A stretch of DNA of 64,000 nt from Mycobacterium sp. SMC-2 (GTDB lineage Bacteria > Actinomycetota > Actinomycetes > Mycobacteriales > Mycobacteriaceae), in the NCBI RefSeq assembly GCF_025263485.1, contig NZ_CP079863.1, positions 1 to 64,000 on the forward strand. Direction: 5' to 3'. A model generated the notes under the pieces. It ran no database searches, had not been told where the DNA came from, and saw nothing but the letters and a program-made list of their open reading frames with translations. Numbering within the stretch: the stretch's first letter is position 1; every line of letters starts with the position of its first letter. Positions 48,253 to 57,194 of the stretch are shown in pieces. The position numbers and the translations under genes were made by a program.

Positions 48253-49956
48253 TTACAGGTCGAGCACGACAGCGGTCTCTGGAGCCGCCGAACAGATGAG
48301 CACGGTTCCCTGTTCGGGCGGCTCCAGTGGTTGCTGGACGTAGGTGGTGTTGCCGGCGACAACCCCAGTGACGCACACCTGACAGACGCCGCTTCGGCAA
48401 GAGAATCGTGTTGGCACGTCGCAGGCTTCGGCCAACTCGAGGATGCTTCCGTATCGCGGTGACCAGGGGACGGTCAGGCCGCTACGCGCGAATGTGATCG
48501 CTGGACCCGTTCCCGGCTCTCCCTCCGGGAAATGCGGTGGTGTACGAGGGGTGCTATCGACGATGCCCGGATTGATCGGCGGTAGGGCACCGAAGACTTC
48601 GGTGTGGATAAGCGCGGGATTGACGCCCGCCGCGGTAAGCGCCTCACGCATGTCACTCATGAACAGGGTTGGACCGCAAAGGTATACCGTCGCGTCGGCC
48701 GGAATGCCCAGTGCCGCGATGGCCGTCCGGTCCAAGCGTCCCTGTTTCTCCGTGTAAAAGACCGATTCGTGCGCATGCGGCAACGTGCCGATCAAGCTTG
48801 TGACTTCGGCGGCGAAGGCTTGCGTTTCACGACTGCGGTCGGTGTGCAGCCACCAGACGTCGCGGGAGCTGTCGGCCGCCGAAAGCGCATGCAGCATGGC
48901 CAAGACGGGCGTGATGCCGATTCCAGCCGACAGCAATAACACTGGGCCCTCGCCCTTTGCGAGATAGAACTCGCCACGTGGGGCGGCAGCCTCGACGACC
49001 GAGCCCGGTTCGATGTGCTCGTGCAGCCACGGGCTCACCAGGCCATGGCCTTCGCGTTTGACGCTGATGCGGTAGTAACCCGCGGCGGGATCGCCTGAGA
49101 GGGAGTAACTGCGCAGCGGCGCCGGCGTGCCCGCCCCGGGGATTCGCACTGTCAGGTATTGCCCGGGGAGCGGCGGTGGAAGCGCTGTATGGTCGTCGGC
49201 CTCTAGATGGATGGACATCACCTGCGGGCTTTCCCGGCGTATTGCGGTGACACGTAAGGGGCGAAAGCCATCCCACGCCGGTTGCGCTCCCGCGATATCT
49301 GCTGCGGGTCTCTGCTGCGCTTGCAACATGTCTCGGAACGACTGCTGCCAGCCGGGGCTCAGTGCGGGGATGTCGACGGCCTTGCCGAGTTGGTCGAGGT
49401 CTCGATGGGGCAGATACAACAGGGCGTCGACGTCGGCGACGCTCAGCTCGTGGCGACCGCGGCTGGTACGTACGATGTCGTCACCGGCGCGTACCTTCCC
49501 CTCGGTGATCACCCGAAAATAAAACCCCGGGCGTCGTTGGGACACAAGCAGATTCGGCATCCTCGGTTCTTTCAGGCGCAGACCGACGCGGAAGCAGGTG
49601 ACACGCGGCTGAGTGACTTCGAACTCGGCTTCACCGATCCGGTAGCGATCACCAATGCACACATCGTCGTCGGGCAGGCCGGTGATCGTGAAGTTCTCCC
49701 CGAAGTGGCCGGGCACGAGGTCGTCTCGACCCAGGTATTTCTTCCAGAAGTCGTATGACTCGATCTGATACACCATGACGGCACGCTGCTCACCGCCGTG
49801 GCCGCCGAGATCACCTTGTCCGTCGCCATCGATGTTCAGGCGGCGCACCATGACTGGCCCTTCGACTGGCATTTTCCAGATCCCCGTGTAAACGGTCTTG
49901 TCCCGCCACTGCACGGTTTGGGGCATGCCGACGTTTACTGAAATCAGCGTGCCCAC
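48253..49956 (-). CDS. MOSC domain fused to FAD/NAD reductase and 2Fe-2S ferredoxin
   Basis: This is a 567-residue three-part fusion. Residues 1-215: YiiM-type MOSC domain (GDGQGDLGGHGGEQRAVMVY, GHFGENFTITG, QPRVTCFRVGLRL with the Mo-cofactor cysteine). Residues about 235-465: ferredoxin-NADP-reductase-like domain with RSYSLSG (FAD) and LLSAGIGITPVLAML (NAD). Residues about 490-567: plant-type ferredoxin with CRSGVCQVC plus a distal Cys. The MOSC partner may reduce N-hydroxylated compounds, with electrons from NAD(P)H supplied in the same chain. Transcribed away from the alpha/beta hydrolase. Confidence 0.88.
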   Translation of the reverse strand: MGTLISVNVGMPQTVQWRDKTVYTGIWKMPVEGPVMVRRLNIDGDGQGDLGGHGGEQRAVMVYQIESYDFWKKYLGRDDLVPGHFGENFTITGLPDDDVCIGDRYRIGEAEFEVTQPRVTCFRVGLRLKEPRMPNLLVSQRRPGFYFRVITEGKVRAGDDIVRTSRGRHELSVADVDALLYLPHRDLDQLGKAVDIPALSPGWQQSFRDMLQAQQRPAADIAGAQPAWDGFRPLRVTAIRRESPQVMSIHLEADDHTALPPPLPGQYLTVRIPGAGTPAPLRSYSLSGDPAAGYYRISVKREGHGLVSPWLHEHIEPGSVVEAAAPRGEFYLAKGEGPVLLLSAGIGITPVLAMLHALSAADSSRDVWWLHTDRSRETQAFAAEVTSLIGTLPHAHESVFYTEKQGRLDRTAIAALGIPADATVYLCGPTLFMSDMREALTAAGVNPALIHTEVFGALPPINPGIVDSTPRTPPHFPEGEPGTGPAITFARSGLTVPWSPRYGSILELAEACDVPTRFSCRSGVCQVCVTGVVAGNTTYVQQPLEPPEQGTVLICSAAPETAVVLDL

Positions 49957-50065
49957 CGTGTCACCTCCGAGCTGGATAAATGGGATGACCGGCCCAGACT
50001 ATGCCGCCCCGGCTTCGAGGGCAACATGAGGCGGGACTGTTGCGCGGGGCTGTTCTGGTGCATAA

Positions 50066-50081
50066 TGGGTTGGACAACCCA
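50066..50081. promoter_or_regulatory. Operator 1 of the double-TetR regulon
   Basis: TGGGTTGGACAACCCA is a near-perfect 16-bp palindrome 66 bp before the alpha/beta hydrolase ATG, overlapping a CATAAT -10-like element. Same motif as the three sites at 51.0 and 52.5 kb. Confidence 0.7.
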
Positions 50082-50146
50082 AAAATATCATTGGCAAGTT
50101 TCGCACAACGCCGTGTGGCGTTGAGGCTGATTCTCAGGAGGACGCC

Positions 50147-51019
50147 ATGGCGGCTGTCCATCATCGATACGCAACCGTCGACGGTCACCGGCTCTTCTTC
50201 CGCGAAGCGGGCGACCCGGACACTCCTGCGCTGGTGTTGTTGCACGGGTTTCCGACCAGCTCCTACATGTTCCGGCATCTGCTTCCGGCGCTAGCCGACC
50301 GTTACCACGTCATCGCGCCCGATCACCTGGGCTTCGGGCTTTCCGACGCGCCTTCCGTGCAGGAGTTCGACTACACCTTCGACGCACTGACCGACCTCAC
50401 CGCCGGGTTGCTGCGCGCGCTGGACGTTGCCCGGTATGCGATGTACGTCCAGGACTACGGCGCACCGATCGGCTGGCGGCTCGCGCTACGCGACCCGTCG
50501 GCGATCACCGCCGTCATCACTCAGAACGGCAACGGATACGACGCGGGATTCGTCGACAGCTTCTGGAAGACCGTGCGGGCTTATCAATGCGAACAAACCC
50601 CTGACACTGAGGCCGCGGTCCGGCAGTTCCTTACGCTGGATGCCACCCGATGGCAATACGTCACCGGCGTTCCCGATGAGACCCTCGTCGATCCCGAATG
50701 CTGGCACCACGACTACGCGCTCATATCGCGACCGGGCAACGACCTGGTGCAGCTGAAATTGTTGCGGGACTACGCAACCAATGCGCCGCTCTACCCGCAG
50801 CTGCACGAATACTTTCGCGCCAGCCAGGTACCGCTGCTGGCGGTGTGGGGCCGCGGCGACGAGATCTTCGGCCCGGCCGGTGCCACGGCTTTCGCGGATG
50901 ACCTCCCCAATGCCGAGATCCGATTGCTCGACGGCGGGCACTTCCTGCTGGAGCCCGCACTGGACGAGGTAACCGAGCTGATCCGCGGCTTCCTCGCCGA
51001 GGTTGACATGGCCGCCTGA
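50147..51019 (+). CDS. Alpha/beta hydrolase of the haloalkane dehalogenase/epoxide hydrolase type
   Basis: This 290-residue hydrolase has the oxyanion motif HGFPTSSYMF (33-42), DHLGFGLSDAP, nucleophile Asp103 in YVQDYGAPIGW, and catalytic His265 in LDGGHFLLEPAL. An aspartate nucleophile in a VQD..G.P.G elbow is typical of haloalkane dehalogenases, but the residue after it is Tyr where the classic halide-binding Trp is found, so an epoxide hydrolase or other role is possible. The ATG is preceded by CAGGAGGACGCC. Belongs to an operator-sharing cluster with an alcohol dehydrogenase. Confidence 0.8.
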   Translation: MAAVHHRYATVDGHRLFFREAGDPDTPALVLLHGFPTSSYMFRHLLPALADRYHVIAPDHLGFGLSDAPSVQEFDYTFDALTDLTAGLLRALDVARYAMYVQDYGAPIGWRLALRDPSAITAVITQNGNGYDAGFVDSFWKTVRAYQCEQTPDTEAAVRQFLTLDATRWQYVTGVPDETLVDPECWHHDYALISRPGNDLVQLKLLRDYATNAPLYPQLHEYFRASQVPLLAVWGRGDEIFGPAGATAFADDLPNAEIRLLDGGHFLLEPALDEVTELIRGFLAEVDMAA

Positions 51020-51047
51020 TCGGACCCGCCGGTACCGCCGGCGTCAA

Positions 51048-51063
51048 TGGGTTGGATATCCCA
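51048..51063. promoter_or_regulatory. Operator 2 (double-TetR autoregulation site)
   Basis: TGGGTTGGATATCCCA lies 34-49 bases upstream of the ATG of the double TetR gene, which appears leaderless (TAGCCT at 51085-51090). The site therefore covers the -35 region. Confidence 0.7.
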
Positions 51064-51096
51064 TAGTTCGGAGTGCCCGCGGGTTAGCCTGACGCG

Positions 51097-52458
51097 ATGG
51101 CCCATCCCGATGTTCAGGACGAACAACGGTTGACCGCCAAGGGGCGCGCCACCAGGGATCGCATCGTCGAGGCGGCCGCCCAGCTGATCGTCACCGAGGG
51201 CCTGTCCGCGTCAAATATGGAAAACGTCCGCCGGGCGGCATCGGTCAGCGGTTCCCAGCTCGCCCATTATTTCGCCGACAAAGCCGCCCTGATTCGCGCG
51301 GTGATCAGGCGCCAGATCGGCGTGGTTCTCGACTTCCACCGGCAGCCCAAACTCGGAGGTCTCGCGTCATTCGCCGACTTCGAGCGGTGGATCGACCTCA
51401 ACATGCGATACCTCAGGCGCATCGGATTTTTCGGCACCCCCACCTACCACGCCCTCGCCGCCCAACTGGCGAAGTCCGACGACCCGACGCGTGAAACCCT
51501 GGCGGCCGGCTATTGGCAGTGGATCGACCTGCTCGAGGCGGCGATCCAGCGGATGAAAGATGAGGGCGTCTTGGTCGCGAACGCCGAGCCCCGACGGTTG
51601 GCGATGGTCATCGTCGCCGCCCACCAGGGTGGTGGCACCCTGGCCTTCACCTACCGGGCGGAATGGCCGCATGCCGACGCCGTTCGTTTCGCGGTCAACT
51701 ACCTGCGCACCTTCGCCACCGATCCGGCCGAGAGGCTCTCCAGACCTGCGCGGCGTCCCCGGAGGCGCGGCGAGGACCGCCACGTGAAGGACGACCGCCC
51801 AGCACGATTCACCCATAAGGGACTGGCGACTCGCGCGCGAATCGTTGACGTAGCCGCGCGGCTCATGTTTGAGCGCGGCGTCGCCAACACCAGCATCGAG
51901 CAGGTACGGCACGCGGCAGGGGTCGGCGGCTCACAGATCGCGCACTACTTCCGGGACAAACGCGACCTGACGCGTGAGGTCGTCGCCACGCGCCGCGACG
52001 ACGTGCGGAGCTTCCACACCCAGCCACCGCTGGGCGCCCTTGACAGCGTCGTCGCCCTGCAGGCATGGGCCGACGCCTGCGTCGCCGACATCGACGCCGT
52101 GTACCGGGTCGGCGGTTGCGTATACGGCTCGCTAGCGGGTGAGCTGATCGACGCCGACGACCAAATACACGACGATCTCTCCGGGGGATACGACCAGTGG
52201 ATCGAGCTGTTCGAAACGGGCCTTAAGGCGATGCGCCGCCGCGGCGATCTGCGCCCCGACGCCGATCCGCGGCACCTGGCGGTGTCGCTGGTTGTCGCGC
52301 ACCAGGGCGGCGCGATGCTGACGTACGTCACCGGGGATGCGGAACCGCTGCGGGCGGCCGTAAACGCCGCCGTGGACTACGTTCGCTCGTTCGCGACGCA
52401 GACGCGCAAGAGCCGAGCCACTTCAGCGCGGCGACTCCGCACAGCCGGACCCGAGTAA
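51097..52458 (+). CDS. Single-chain tandem TetR-family regulator
   Basis: A 453-residue polypeptide with two complete TetR units. Unit one (about 10-212): TAKGRATRDRIVEAAAQLI, MENVRRAASVSGSQLAHYFADK, then a ligand domain ending in VAAHQGGGTLAFTYR. Unit two (about 238-440): THKGLATRARIVDVAARLM, IEQVRHAAGVGGSQIAHYFRDK and VVAHQGGAMLTYVTG. The halves are clearly related, joined by an arginine-rich linker (about 216-235). It should bind palindromes as a covalent dimer. Four matching operators surround it. TAGCCT-N6-ATG indicates a leaderless start. Confidence 0.88.
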   Translation: MAHPDVQDEQRLTAKGRATRDRIVEAAAQLIVTEGLSASNMENVRRAASVSGSQLAHYFADKAALIRAVIRRQIGVVLDFHRQPKLGGLASFADFERWIDLNMRYLRRIGFFGTPTYHALAAQLAKSDDPTRETLAAGYWQWIDLLEAAIQRMKDEGVLVANAEPRRLAMVIVAAHQGGGTLAFTYRAEWPHADAVRFAVNYLRTFATDPAERLSRPARRPRRRGEDRHVKDDRPARFTHKGLATRARIVDVAARLMFERGVANTSIEQVRHAAGVGGSQIAHYFRDKRDLTREVVATRRDDVRSFHTQPPLGALDSVVALQAWADACVADIDAVYRVGGCVYGSLAGELIDADDQIHDDLSGGYDQWIELFETGLKAMRRRGDLRPDADPRHLAVSLVVAHQGGAMLTYVTGDAEPLRAAVNAAVDYVRSFATQTRKSRATSARRLRTAGPE

Positions 52459-52482
52459 GGTCACCGGCTCAGCTGGACATAC

Positions 52483-52521
52483 TGGGTTGGCCAGCCCATA
52501 ATAATTGGGTTGGCTGGCCCA
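52483..52521. promoter_or_regulatory. Operators 3 and 4, tandem sites before the dehydrogenase
   Basis: TGGGTTGGCCAGCCCA (52483-52498) and TGGGTTGGCTGGCCCA (52506-52521), 23 bp apart, are followed directly by TATAGT (52523-52528), a good -10. Two sites two turns apart suggest cooperative repression. Confidence 0.75.
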
Positions 52522-52600
52522 ATATAGTCGGCGGAAGGTCGTCGGTTCCGCCGGGCACGTCGATATCCGAATGCCCACTCAGTTTCTGGGAGGAGCCGCA

Positions 52601-53647
52601 ATGTCCACCACCGGAGCATTTGAGCTACCCACCGCGCCCGCCGTAGTGCGCGAGCAGCGAGGCGGCGAAAACATGCGCGCAATCATCCTGAAGGGGTTCG
52701 GCGGCCTGGACAGCCTGGTCTACGCCGACATTCCCAAGCCGCTACCCAGGGACGGCGAAGTGGTGATCGAAGTCAAGGCCTTCGGCATCAATCACGCCGA
52801 GCTGCACATGCGTCGGGGCGAATGGGCCGAAGCCGCGGAGGTCAGCGGCATCGAATGCGTCGGCGTCGTCGACTCCTGTCCGGGCCGCGAGTTCCCCGTG
52901 GGGGCCAAGGTGGCGGCATTGATGGGCGGCCTGGGCCGAACCATCAATGGCAGCTACGCGCAGTACACACGTGTGCGTGCGGCGAACGTCGCCCTCATCG
53001 AATCCGATTTACCCTGGCCGCAGCTGGCCGCGCTGCCCGAAACCTACGCGGTCGCTTGGACATGCCTTTTCCGCAACCTCGACCTGAAGGCGGGACAGAC
53101 GCTGGTCCTGCGCGGCGCGACCTCATCGCTCGGGCAGGCCGCACTCAAGCTGGCCGTCGGCGCCGGCGCGCGCGTCATTGCCACCGCGCGAAGCCGCGGC
53201 CGGTTTCCCATGCTGGAGGAGCTGGGCGCGTCGCGCGTCGTATTGGAAAGGCGCGACCTGGCCGACCATCTCCCCGAGGCCAAGCAGATCGATGCTGTCC
53301 TGGACTTGGTCGGCAACAGCACTATCCTGGACTCCCTCGACATGCTGCGCCGCGGCGGAACGGCTTGCCTGGCCGGATGGCTGGGCGGACTCGACCCCGT
53401 CGGGGATTTCAACCCGCTGTTGCGCATGGCGAGCGGCGTCAACTGGAACTTCTTCGGCAGCTTCGTCTTTGGGACCCCGGGCTTCCCGCTGTCGGACGTC
53501 CCCCTGCAAGATATCGCGCGGCAAGTCGCAGAGGGCATGCTGGAGGCCAGGCCGTCTCGCGTCTTCACTTTCGACGAGATTCGCGAGGCGCATCGCGTGA
53601 TGGAAGCCGGAGATGCCGGCGGCAAGATGGTAGTGGTGATGAGGTGA
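52601..53647 (+). CDS. Zinc-less MDR (quinone reductase-type) alcohol dehydrogenase
   Basis: This 348-residue medium-chain dehydrogenase/reductase has MRAIILKGFGGLDSLVYADIPKP, a GroES-like N-terminal part (GEVVIEVKAFGINHAELHMRRGE) and a cofactor fold with LRGATSSLGQAALKLAVGAGARVIATARS and AVLDLVGN. The catalytic zinc ligands of true ADHs are not obvious (AELHMRRG instead of CHTD), so a quinone-oxidoreductase/enoyl-reductase-like activity is likely. ATG 52601 with GGGAGGAG; two operators lie 80-118 bp upstream. Confidence 0.85.
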   Translation: MSTTGAFELPTAPAVVREQRGGENMRAIILKGFGGLDSLVYADIPKPLPRDGEVVIEVKAFGINHAELHMRRGEWAEAAEVSGIECVGVVDSCPGREFPVGAKVAALMGGLGRTINGSYAQYTRVRAANVALIESDLPWPQLAALPETYAVAWTCLFRNLDLKAGQTLVLRGATSSLGQAALKLAVGAGARVIATARSRGRFPMLEELGASRVVLERRDLADHLPEAKQIDAVLDLVGNSTILDSLDMLRRGGTACLAGWLGGLDPVGDFNPLLRMASGVNWNFFGSFVFGTPGFPLSDVPLQDIARQVAEGMLEARPSRVFTFDEIREAHRVMEAGDAGGKMVVVMR

Positions 53648-53751
53648 GCGAAGACCGCTGCGGATCTAACCCGAAACGGCGATGATTCGTTCACACGCGA
53701 TCGGGTACTTAGACCCAACGCGCCCACAGTGAAGAAGGTTGAGCCGTAGCC

Positions 53752-54444
53752 ATGCCCGCACCGTCCGTCCTGGTTTTCGACGTCAACGAGACCTTGGTCG
53801 ACATTGATTCGCTCGCACCGCTTTTCGCTGAATTGTTCGGGGACGAGCGGGTCCTTCGCGAGTGGTTCGCCCAGCTCGTCATGTATTCGATGTCCGCGAC
53901 CCTTGCGGCCAGCTACGTGGACTTCTCTACGCTCGCCCAGGGCGTGCTGCGCATGGTGGGCGGCATCCACCACGTCGAGGTCTCCGACGATGACGCTGGT
54001 CGCCTCAAGTCCGGCTTGCTCACCATGCCGGCGCACCCGGATGCGTGGGAGGGGCTCGCGATGTTGCGTGACGACGGTTTTCGGCTCGTCACCCTGACTA
54101 ATTCGCCGCCCAACCCGGACGGGCCGACGGCGCTGCAAAGTTCGGGACTGGCCCAATTCTTCGAACAACAATTGAGCGTCGATGCCTGCCGCGCCTTCAA
54201 ACCGGCGCCCACGGTGTACCGGTACGTGTGCGACGCGCTCGAGGTGGCACCGGCCGACTGCATGATGGTCGCCGCGCACGCGTGGGACACCCTCGGGGCC
54301 CAGAACGCCGGCTTCAGCGCCGCGCTCATCACGCGCCCCGGCAATCCACCGCTGCCCGTCGGCGGGCTGCCGCAGCCGAACATCATGGCGCGTGACGTGC
54401 GCGAGTTCGCGGAGAAACTGGTCCACGGCCGACGCCATAATTGA
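53752..54444 (+). CDS. Type II haloacid dehalogenase (HAD family)
   Basis: This is a 230-residue HAD hydrolase. Nucleophile Asp10 in LVFDVNETLVDI, motif II TLTNSPP, motif III lysine in RAFKPAPTVYRYVCDAL and the class-typical MMVAAHAWDTLGAQNAGFSAALITRPG. These patterns are specific to (S)-2-haloacid dehalogenases, which hydrolyse halogenated short acids to hydroxyacids with inversion. Ends 3 bases before the cupin ATG, so the two form an operon. The repeated TGGGTTGG operator is not seen upstream. Confidence 0.85.
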   Translation: MPAPSVLVFDVNETLVDIDSLAPLFAELFGDERVLREWFAQLVMYSMSATLAASYVDFSTLAQGVLRMVGGIHHVEVSDDDAGRLKSGLLTMPAHPDAWEGLAMLRDDGFRLVTLTNSPPNPDGPTALQSSGLAQFFEQQLSVDACRAFKPAPTVYRYVCDALEVAPADCMMVAAHAWDTLGAQNAGFSAALITRPGNPPLPVGGLPQPNIMARDVREFAEKLVHGRRHN

Positions 54445-54447
54445 CCC

Positions 54448-54906
54448 ATGGCCACCGCAGACGGATTCCATCCCGATTTCAACGAGACAACAGCGGAGCT
54501 CACCCACAACCGGGTGCACCACATCAAGGCGTCGGACATCAGCGCCGACACAGCGCAATCGGAGGGACTGCGTCGCTTCGCCGCACTCAACGGCACGTCG
54601 GTCGGCGCCGAGAAGCTCTGGATGGGCGAGACACACGCGTCACCCTCGGCCGTTTCGTCCAACCACCATCACGGCGAGTCGGAGACCGCCATCTACGTGC
54701 GCAGCGGCCATCCAGAATTCGTCTTTCACGACGGCACCCAAGAAATGCGCATCTCGACCTCACCCGGCGACTACGTCTTCATCCCGCCGTACCTGCCGCA
54801 CCGCGAGGAAAACCCCGACCCGACCACGCCGGCGGAGGTGGTCATCGCGCGCAGCACCCAGGAGGCGGTCGTGGTGAACCTGCCGGCGTTGTATCCCCTT
54901 CGGTGA
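54448..54906 (+). CDS. Cupin-domain protein
   Basis: This 152-residue single cupin has the first motif in SNHHHGESETAIYVRSG (metal histidines and glutamate) and the second in PGDYVFIPPYLPHREEN. The metal set (two or three His, Glu, then His) is intact. Possibly an isomerase or oxygenase. It follows the haloacid dehalogenase by 3 bases and is likely co-transcribed with it. Confidence 0.85.
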   Translation: MATADGFHPDFNETTAELTHNRVHHIKASDISADTAQSEGLRRFAALNGTSVGAEKLWMGETHASPSAVSSNHHHGESETAIYVRSGHPEFVFHDGTQEMRISTSPGDYVFIPPYLPHREENPDPTTPAEVVIARSTQEAVVVNLPALYPLR

Positions 54907-54978
54907 ACGGCGATTTCGACGAGGCTCTCGTCGGGGCCGCGACGGTAGTGCGACGGCCTTTACCCCTCGGTGCACCGG

Positions 54979-54992
54979 ACGTTTTAATACGT
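54979..54992. promoter_or_regulatory. Candidate GntR operator
   Basis: ACGTTTTAATACGT, a 14-bp near-palindrome with two mismatched positions, lies 3 bases before the ATG of the GntR gene. Its place over the start region fits autorepression. Confidence 0.45.
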
Positions 54993-54995
54993 CTT

Positions 54996-55823
54996 ATGAC
55001 CACTCGGTCGCTCGACCTGGAATCCGCCGATCTGCGGATTCGGCGCGGCAGCGTGCCGGCGAGCACCCAGCTCGCCGAAGCGCTCAAGGCCGCGATCATC
55101 AAGCAGCGCCTGCCCCGAGGCGGGCGGCTGCCCAGCGAGCGGGAGCTGATCGATCGATCCGGTTTGAGCCGGGTGACCGTGCGCGCGGCGGTCGGGCTGC
55201 TCGAGCGGCAGGGCTGGCTGGTTCGACGCCAGGGCCTGGGCACCTTCGTGACCAACCCGGTGAGACAAGAGTTGGGCTCCGGCGTCCGCACGATCACCGA
55301 GGTCCTGGCGAATTCCGGCATCACTCCGCGGGTCGACGTCCTCTCCCACCGCGTGCAGGAGCCGCCCCAACGAATCGGCGAAACGCTGGGGTTGTCCAAA
55401 GCACTTTGCATCCACCGCCGTTTCCGCGACGCCGACGTACCCCTGGCCCTGATGATCGCCTACCTACCGCCCGGACTGGGAAAGGCCGTCGAGCCGCTGC
55501 TGGCGAGCGTGTCGGAGACGCAGCCCGCGCGGGCGATGGAGAGCACCTACACGATGTGGGAGCGGCGACTGGGCATCCCGGTAGCCAGAGCCAGTTATGA
55601 GATACACGCGGCCGGGGCCTCCGTCGAGGTCGCCGGCGCGTTGAATCTGCCGTTGGGCTCTCCCGTGCTTGTGCTCGAACGCATCAGTTACGGCAAAGAC
55701 GACAAGCCCCTCGAGGTCGTCGAGTTCCACTACCGCCCCGAGCGATACCGGTTTTCGGTGACGCTGCCGAGGACCATGCCCGGTCCCGGCGCCGGGATCG
55801 TCGAGCGGCGTCTGAACGACTGA
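54996..55823 (+). CDS. GntR-family regulator, HutC/UTRA type
   Basis: This is a 275-residue regulator. The wHTH (about 18-85) contains LAEALKAAIIKQRLPRGGRLPSERELIDRSGLSRVTVRAAVGLLERQGWLVRRQGLGTFV. The UTRA effector domain (about 105-265) has RRFRDADVPLALMIAYLPPGLG and PLEVVEFHYRPERYRFSVTLPR. ATG 54996 is chosen because the longer open frame lies within the cupin gene. Probably regulates the adjacent cupin/dehalogenase genes and itself. Confidence 0.85.
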   Translation: MTTRSLDLESADLRIRRGSVPASTQLAEALKAAIIKQRLPRGGRLPSERELIDRSGLSRVTVRAAVGLLERQGWLVRRQGLGTFVTNPVRQELGSGVRTITEVLANSGITPRVDVLSHRVQEPPQRIGETLGLSKALCIHRRFRDADVPLALMIAYLPPGLGKAVEPLLASVSETQPARAMESTYTMWERRLGIPVARASYEIHAAGASVEVAGALNLPLGSPVLVLERISYGKDDKPLEVVEFHYRPERYRFSVTLPRTMPGPGAGIVERRLND

Positions 55824-55937
55824 CCTCGCCGCCCGGCCGAACCCGCCCCGGCCACTCAGCCAATTCTCAACACATTCTTCGGTGGCTCATGGCTTGTCTC
55901 CCAGCATCCGCAAAGCCACTGGCCGCAGCATGTTTTC

Positions 55938-56405
55938 ATGACGAACCAGCCCATGTGCGCGAACCTGGTCGAACGCTACCTGCGCACCCGCGGGCGACGC
56001 TATTTCCGCGGCCACCACGACGGCGAATACTTCTTCGTCACCAGCGCCCACCCCCGGCGCCTGCACGTCCATCTCGAGATCTCGCCCGCGCACGGCGATG
56101 TGCTGATCATCCGGGTGACCCCCGGCTGCTTCTTCCCCGCCACCGACCGCCCCTGGCTGGTGCACTTCTCGGACACGTGGAACCGCCAGGAGCGCGAGGT
56201 CACCGCGATCGTGCACGGGTCGTCCGACCCACACCGGATCGGCGTGGTGGCGCGCAGGTCGCACTGGGTTCGGCAGAACGTCTCCTTCGAGGATTTCGCC
56301 GCCTTCGTCGACCGCACCATCGCCGACGCGACCGAGCTCTTCGACGACTTGAGCCCGGCCGTCGAGCTGGCGACGGCGCATCCGTTGCTGCGCGACGCCG
56401 GCTGA
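55938..56405 (+). CDS. YbjN-like hypothetical protein
   Basis: This is a 155-residue protein: YLRTRGRRYFRGHHDGEYFFVTS, then a strand-rich middle (HLEISPAHGDVLIIRVTPGCF) and a C-terminal helix (SFEDFAAFVDRTIADATELFDDL). This alpha/beta order resembles the YbjN / type III secretion chaperone-like fold common in actinobacteria. No catalytic motif. ATG 55938 without a clear Shine-Dalgarno. It is isolated between the GntR gene and convergent purQ; the 113-bp gaps on both sides hold nothing I can name. Confidence 0.65.
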   Translation: MTNQPMCANLVERYLRTRGRRYFRGHHDGEYFFVTSAHPRRLHVHLEISPAHGDVLIIRVTPGCFFPATDRPWLVHFSDTWNRQEREVTAIVHGSSDPHRIGVVARRSHWVRQNVSFEDFAAFVDRTIADATELFDDLSPAVELATAHPLLRDAG

Positions 56406-56519
56406 TCCCGGCGGCCGACCAGGCGACGCAGGGTTTCGCCAGCCGACAAGCCCGCACGAGGCGACGGACGCCATCAGCGCCTCGTTCGTCGAAATGCGCT
56501 CCGCCGCAGGGATGCCCGA

Positions 56520-57194
56520 CTAGACGGACAGCGTCGCGTCCAACACCGAATAGAACAGGCCCAAGCCGTCGTCGGAGGGGCCGGTCAGCGCTTCGATGGC
56601 GTGCTCGGGGTGCGGCATCAGCCCGACGACGCGGCCGTTGGCGGAGCTGACGCCGGCGATGTCATGCAGCGAGCCGTTGGGGTTGTCGAGGTAGCGGAAC
56701 ACCACCCGGCCCTCCCCTTCCAGCTCCTCGAGCACATCGTCGGGGGCCACGTAGCGGCCCTCGCCCGATTTCAGCGGCACCAGCAACTCAGCGCCCCACT
56801 CGAAACGCGACGTCCAAGCCGTCGAGATCGACGCCACCCGCAGCCACACGTCGCGGCAGACGAAGTGCAATCCGACATTGCGGGTCAGCGCCCCGGGCAA
56901 CAGGCCCGCCTCGCAGAGCACCTGAAAACCGTTGCAAATACCCAACACCGGCATGCCACGCTGCGCGGCCGCCACCACCTCGCCCATCACCGGGGCGAAC
57001 CGGGCGATCGCCCCCGCCCGCAGGTAGTCGCCATAGGAGAAACCGCCGGGCACCACCACGGCGTCGACACCCCTGAGGTCGGCGTCCGCATGCCACAGGC
57101 TGACCGCCTCGGCGCCGACACGCCGCACGGCCCGGGCGGCGTCGACGTCGTCCAGGGTCCCGGGAAAGGTGATGATGCCGATTCGTGCCGTCAC
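56520..57194 (-). CDS. purQ: Phosphoribosylformylglycinamidine synthase subunit PurQ
   Basis: This is a 224-residue class I glutaminase. Oxyanion/substrate segment [19 protein letters not shown], nucleophile cysteine in [11 protein letters not shown], and the His-Glu pair in MPHPEHAIE. It supplies ammonia to PurL. GTG start at 57194 overlaps the purS stop, so they are translationally coupled. Confidence 0.95.
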   Translation of the reverse strand: MTARIGIITFPGTLDDVDAARAVRRVGAEAVSLWHADADLRGVDAVVVPGGFSYGDYLRAGAIARFAPVMGEVVAAAQRGMPVLGICNGFQVLCEAGLLPGALTRNVGLHFVCRDVWLRVASISTAWTSRFEWGAELLVPLKSGEGRYVAPDDVLEELEGEGRVVFRYLDNPNGSLHDIAGVSSANGRVVGLMPHPEHAIEALTGPSDDGLGLFYSVLDATLSV

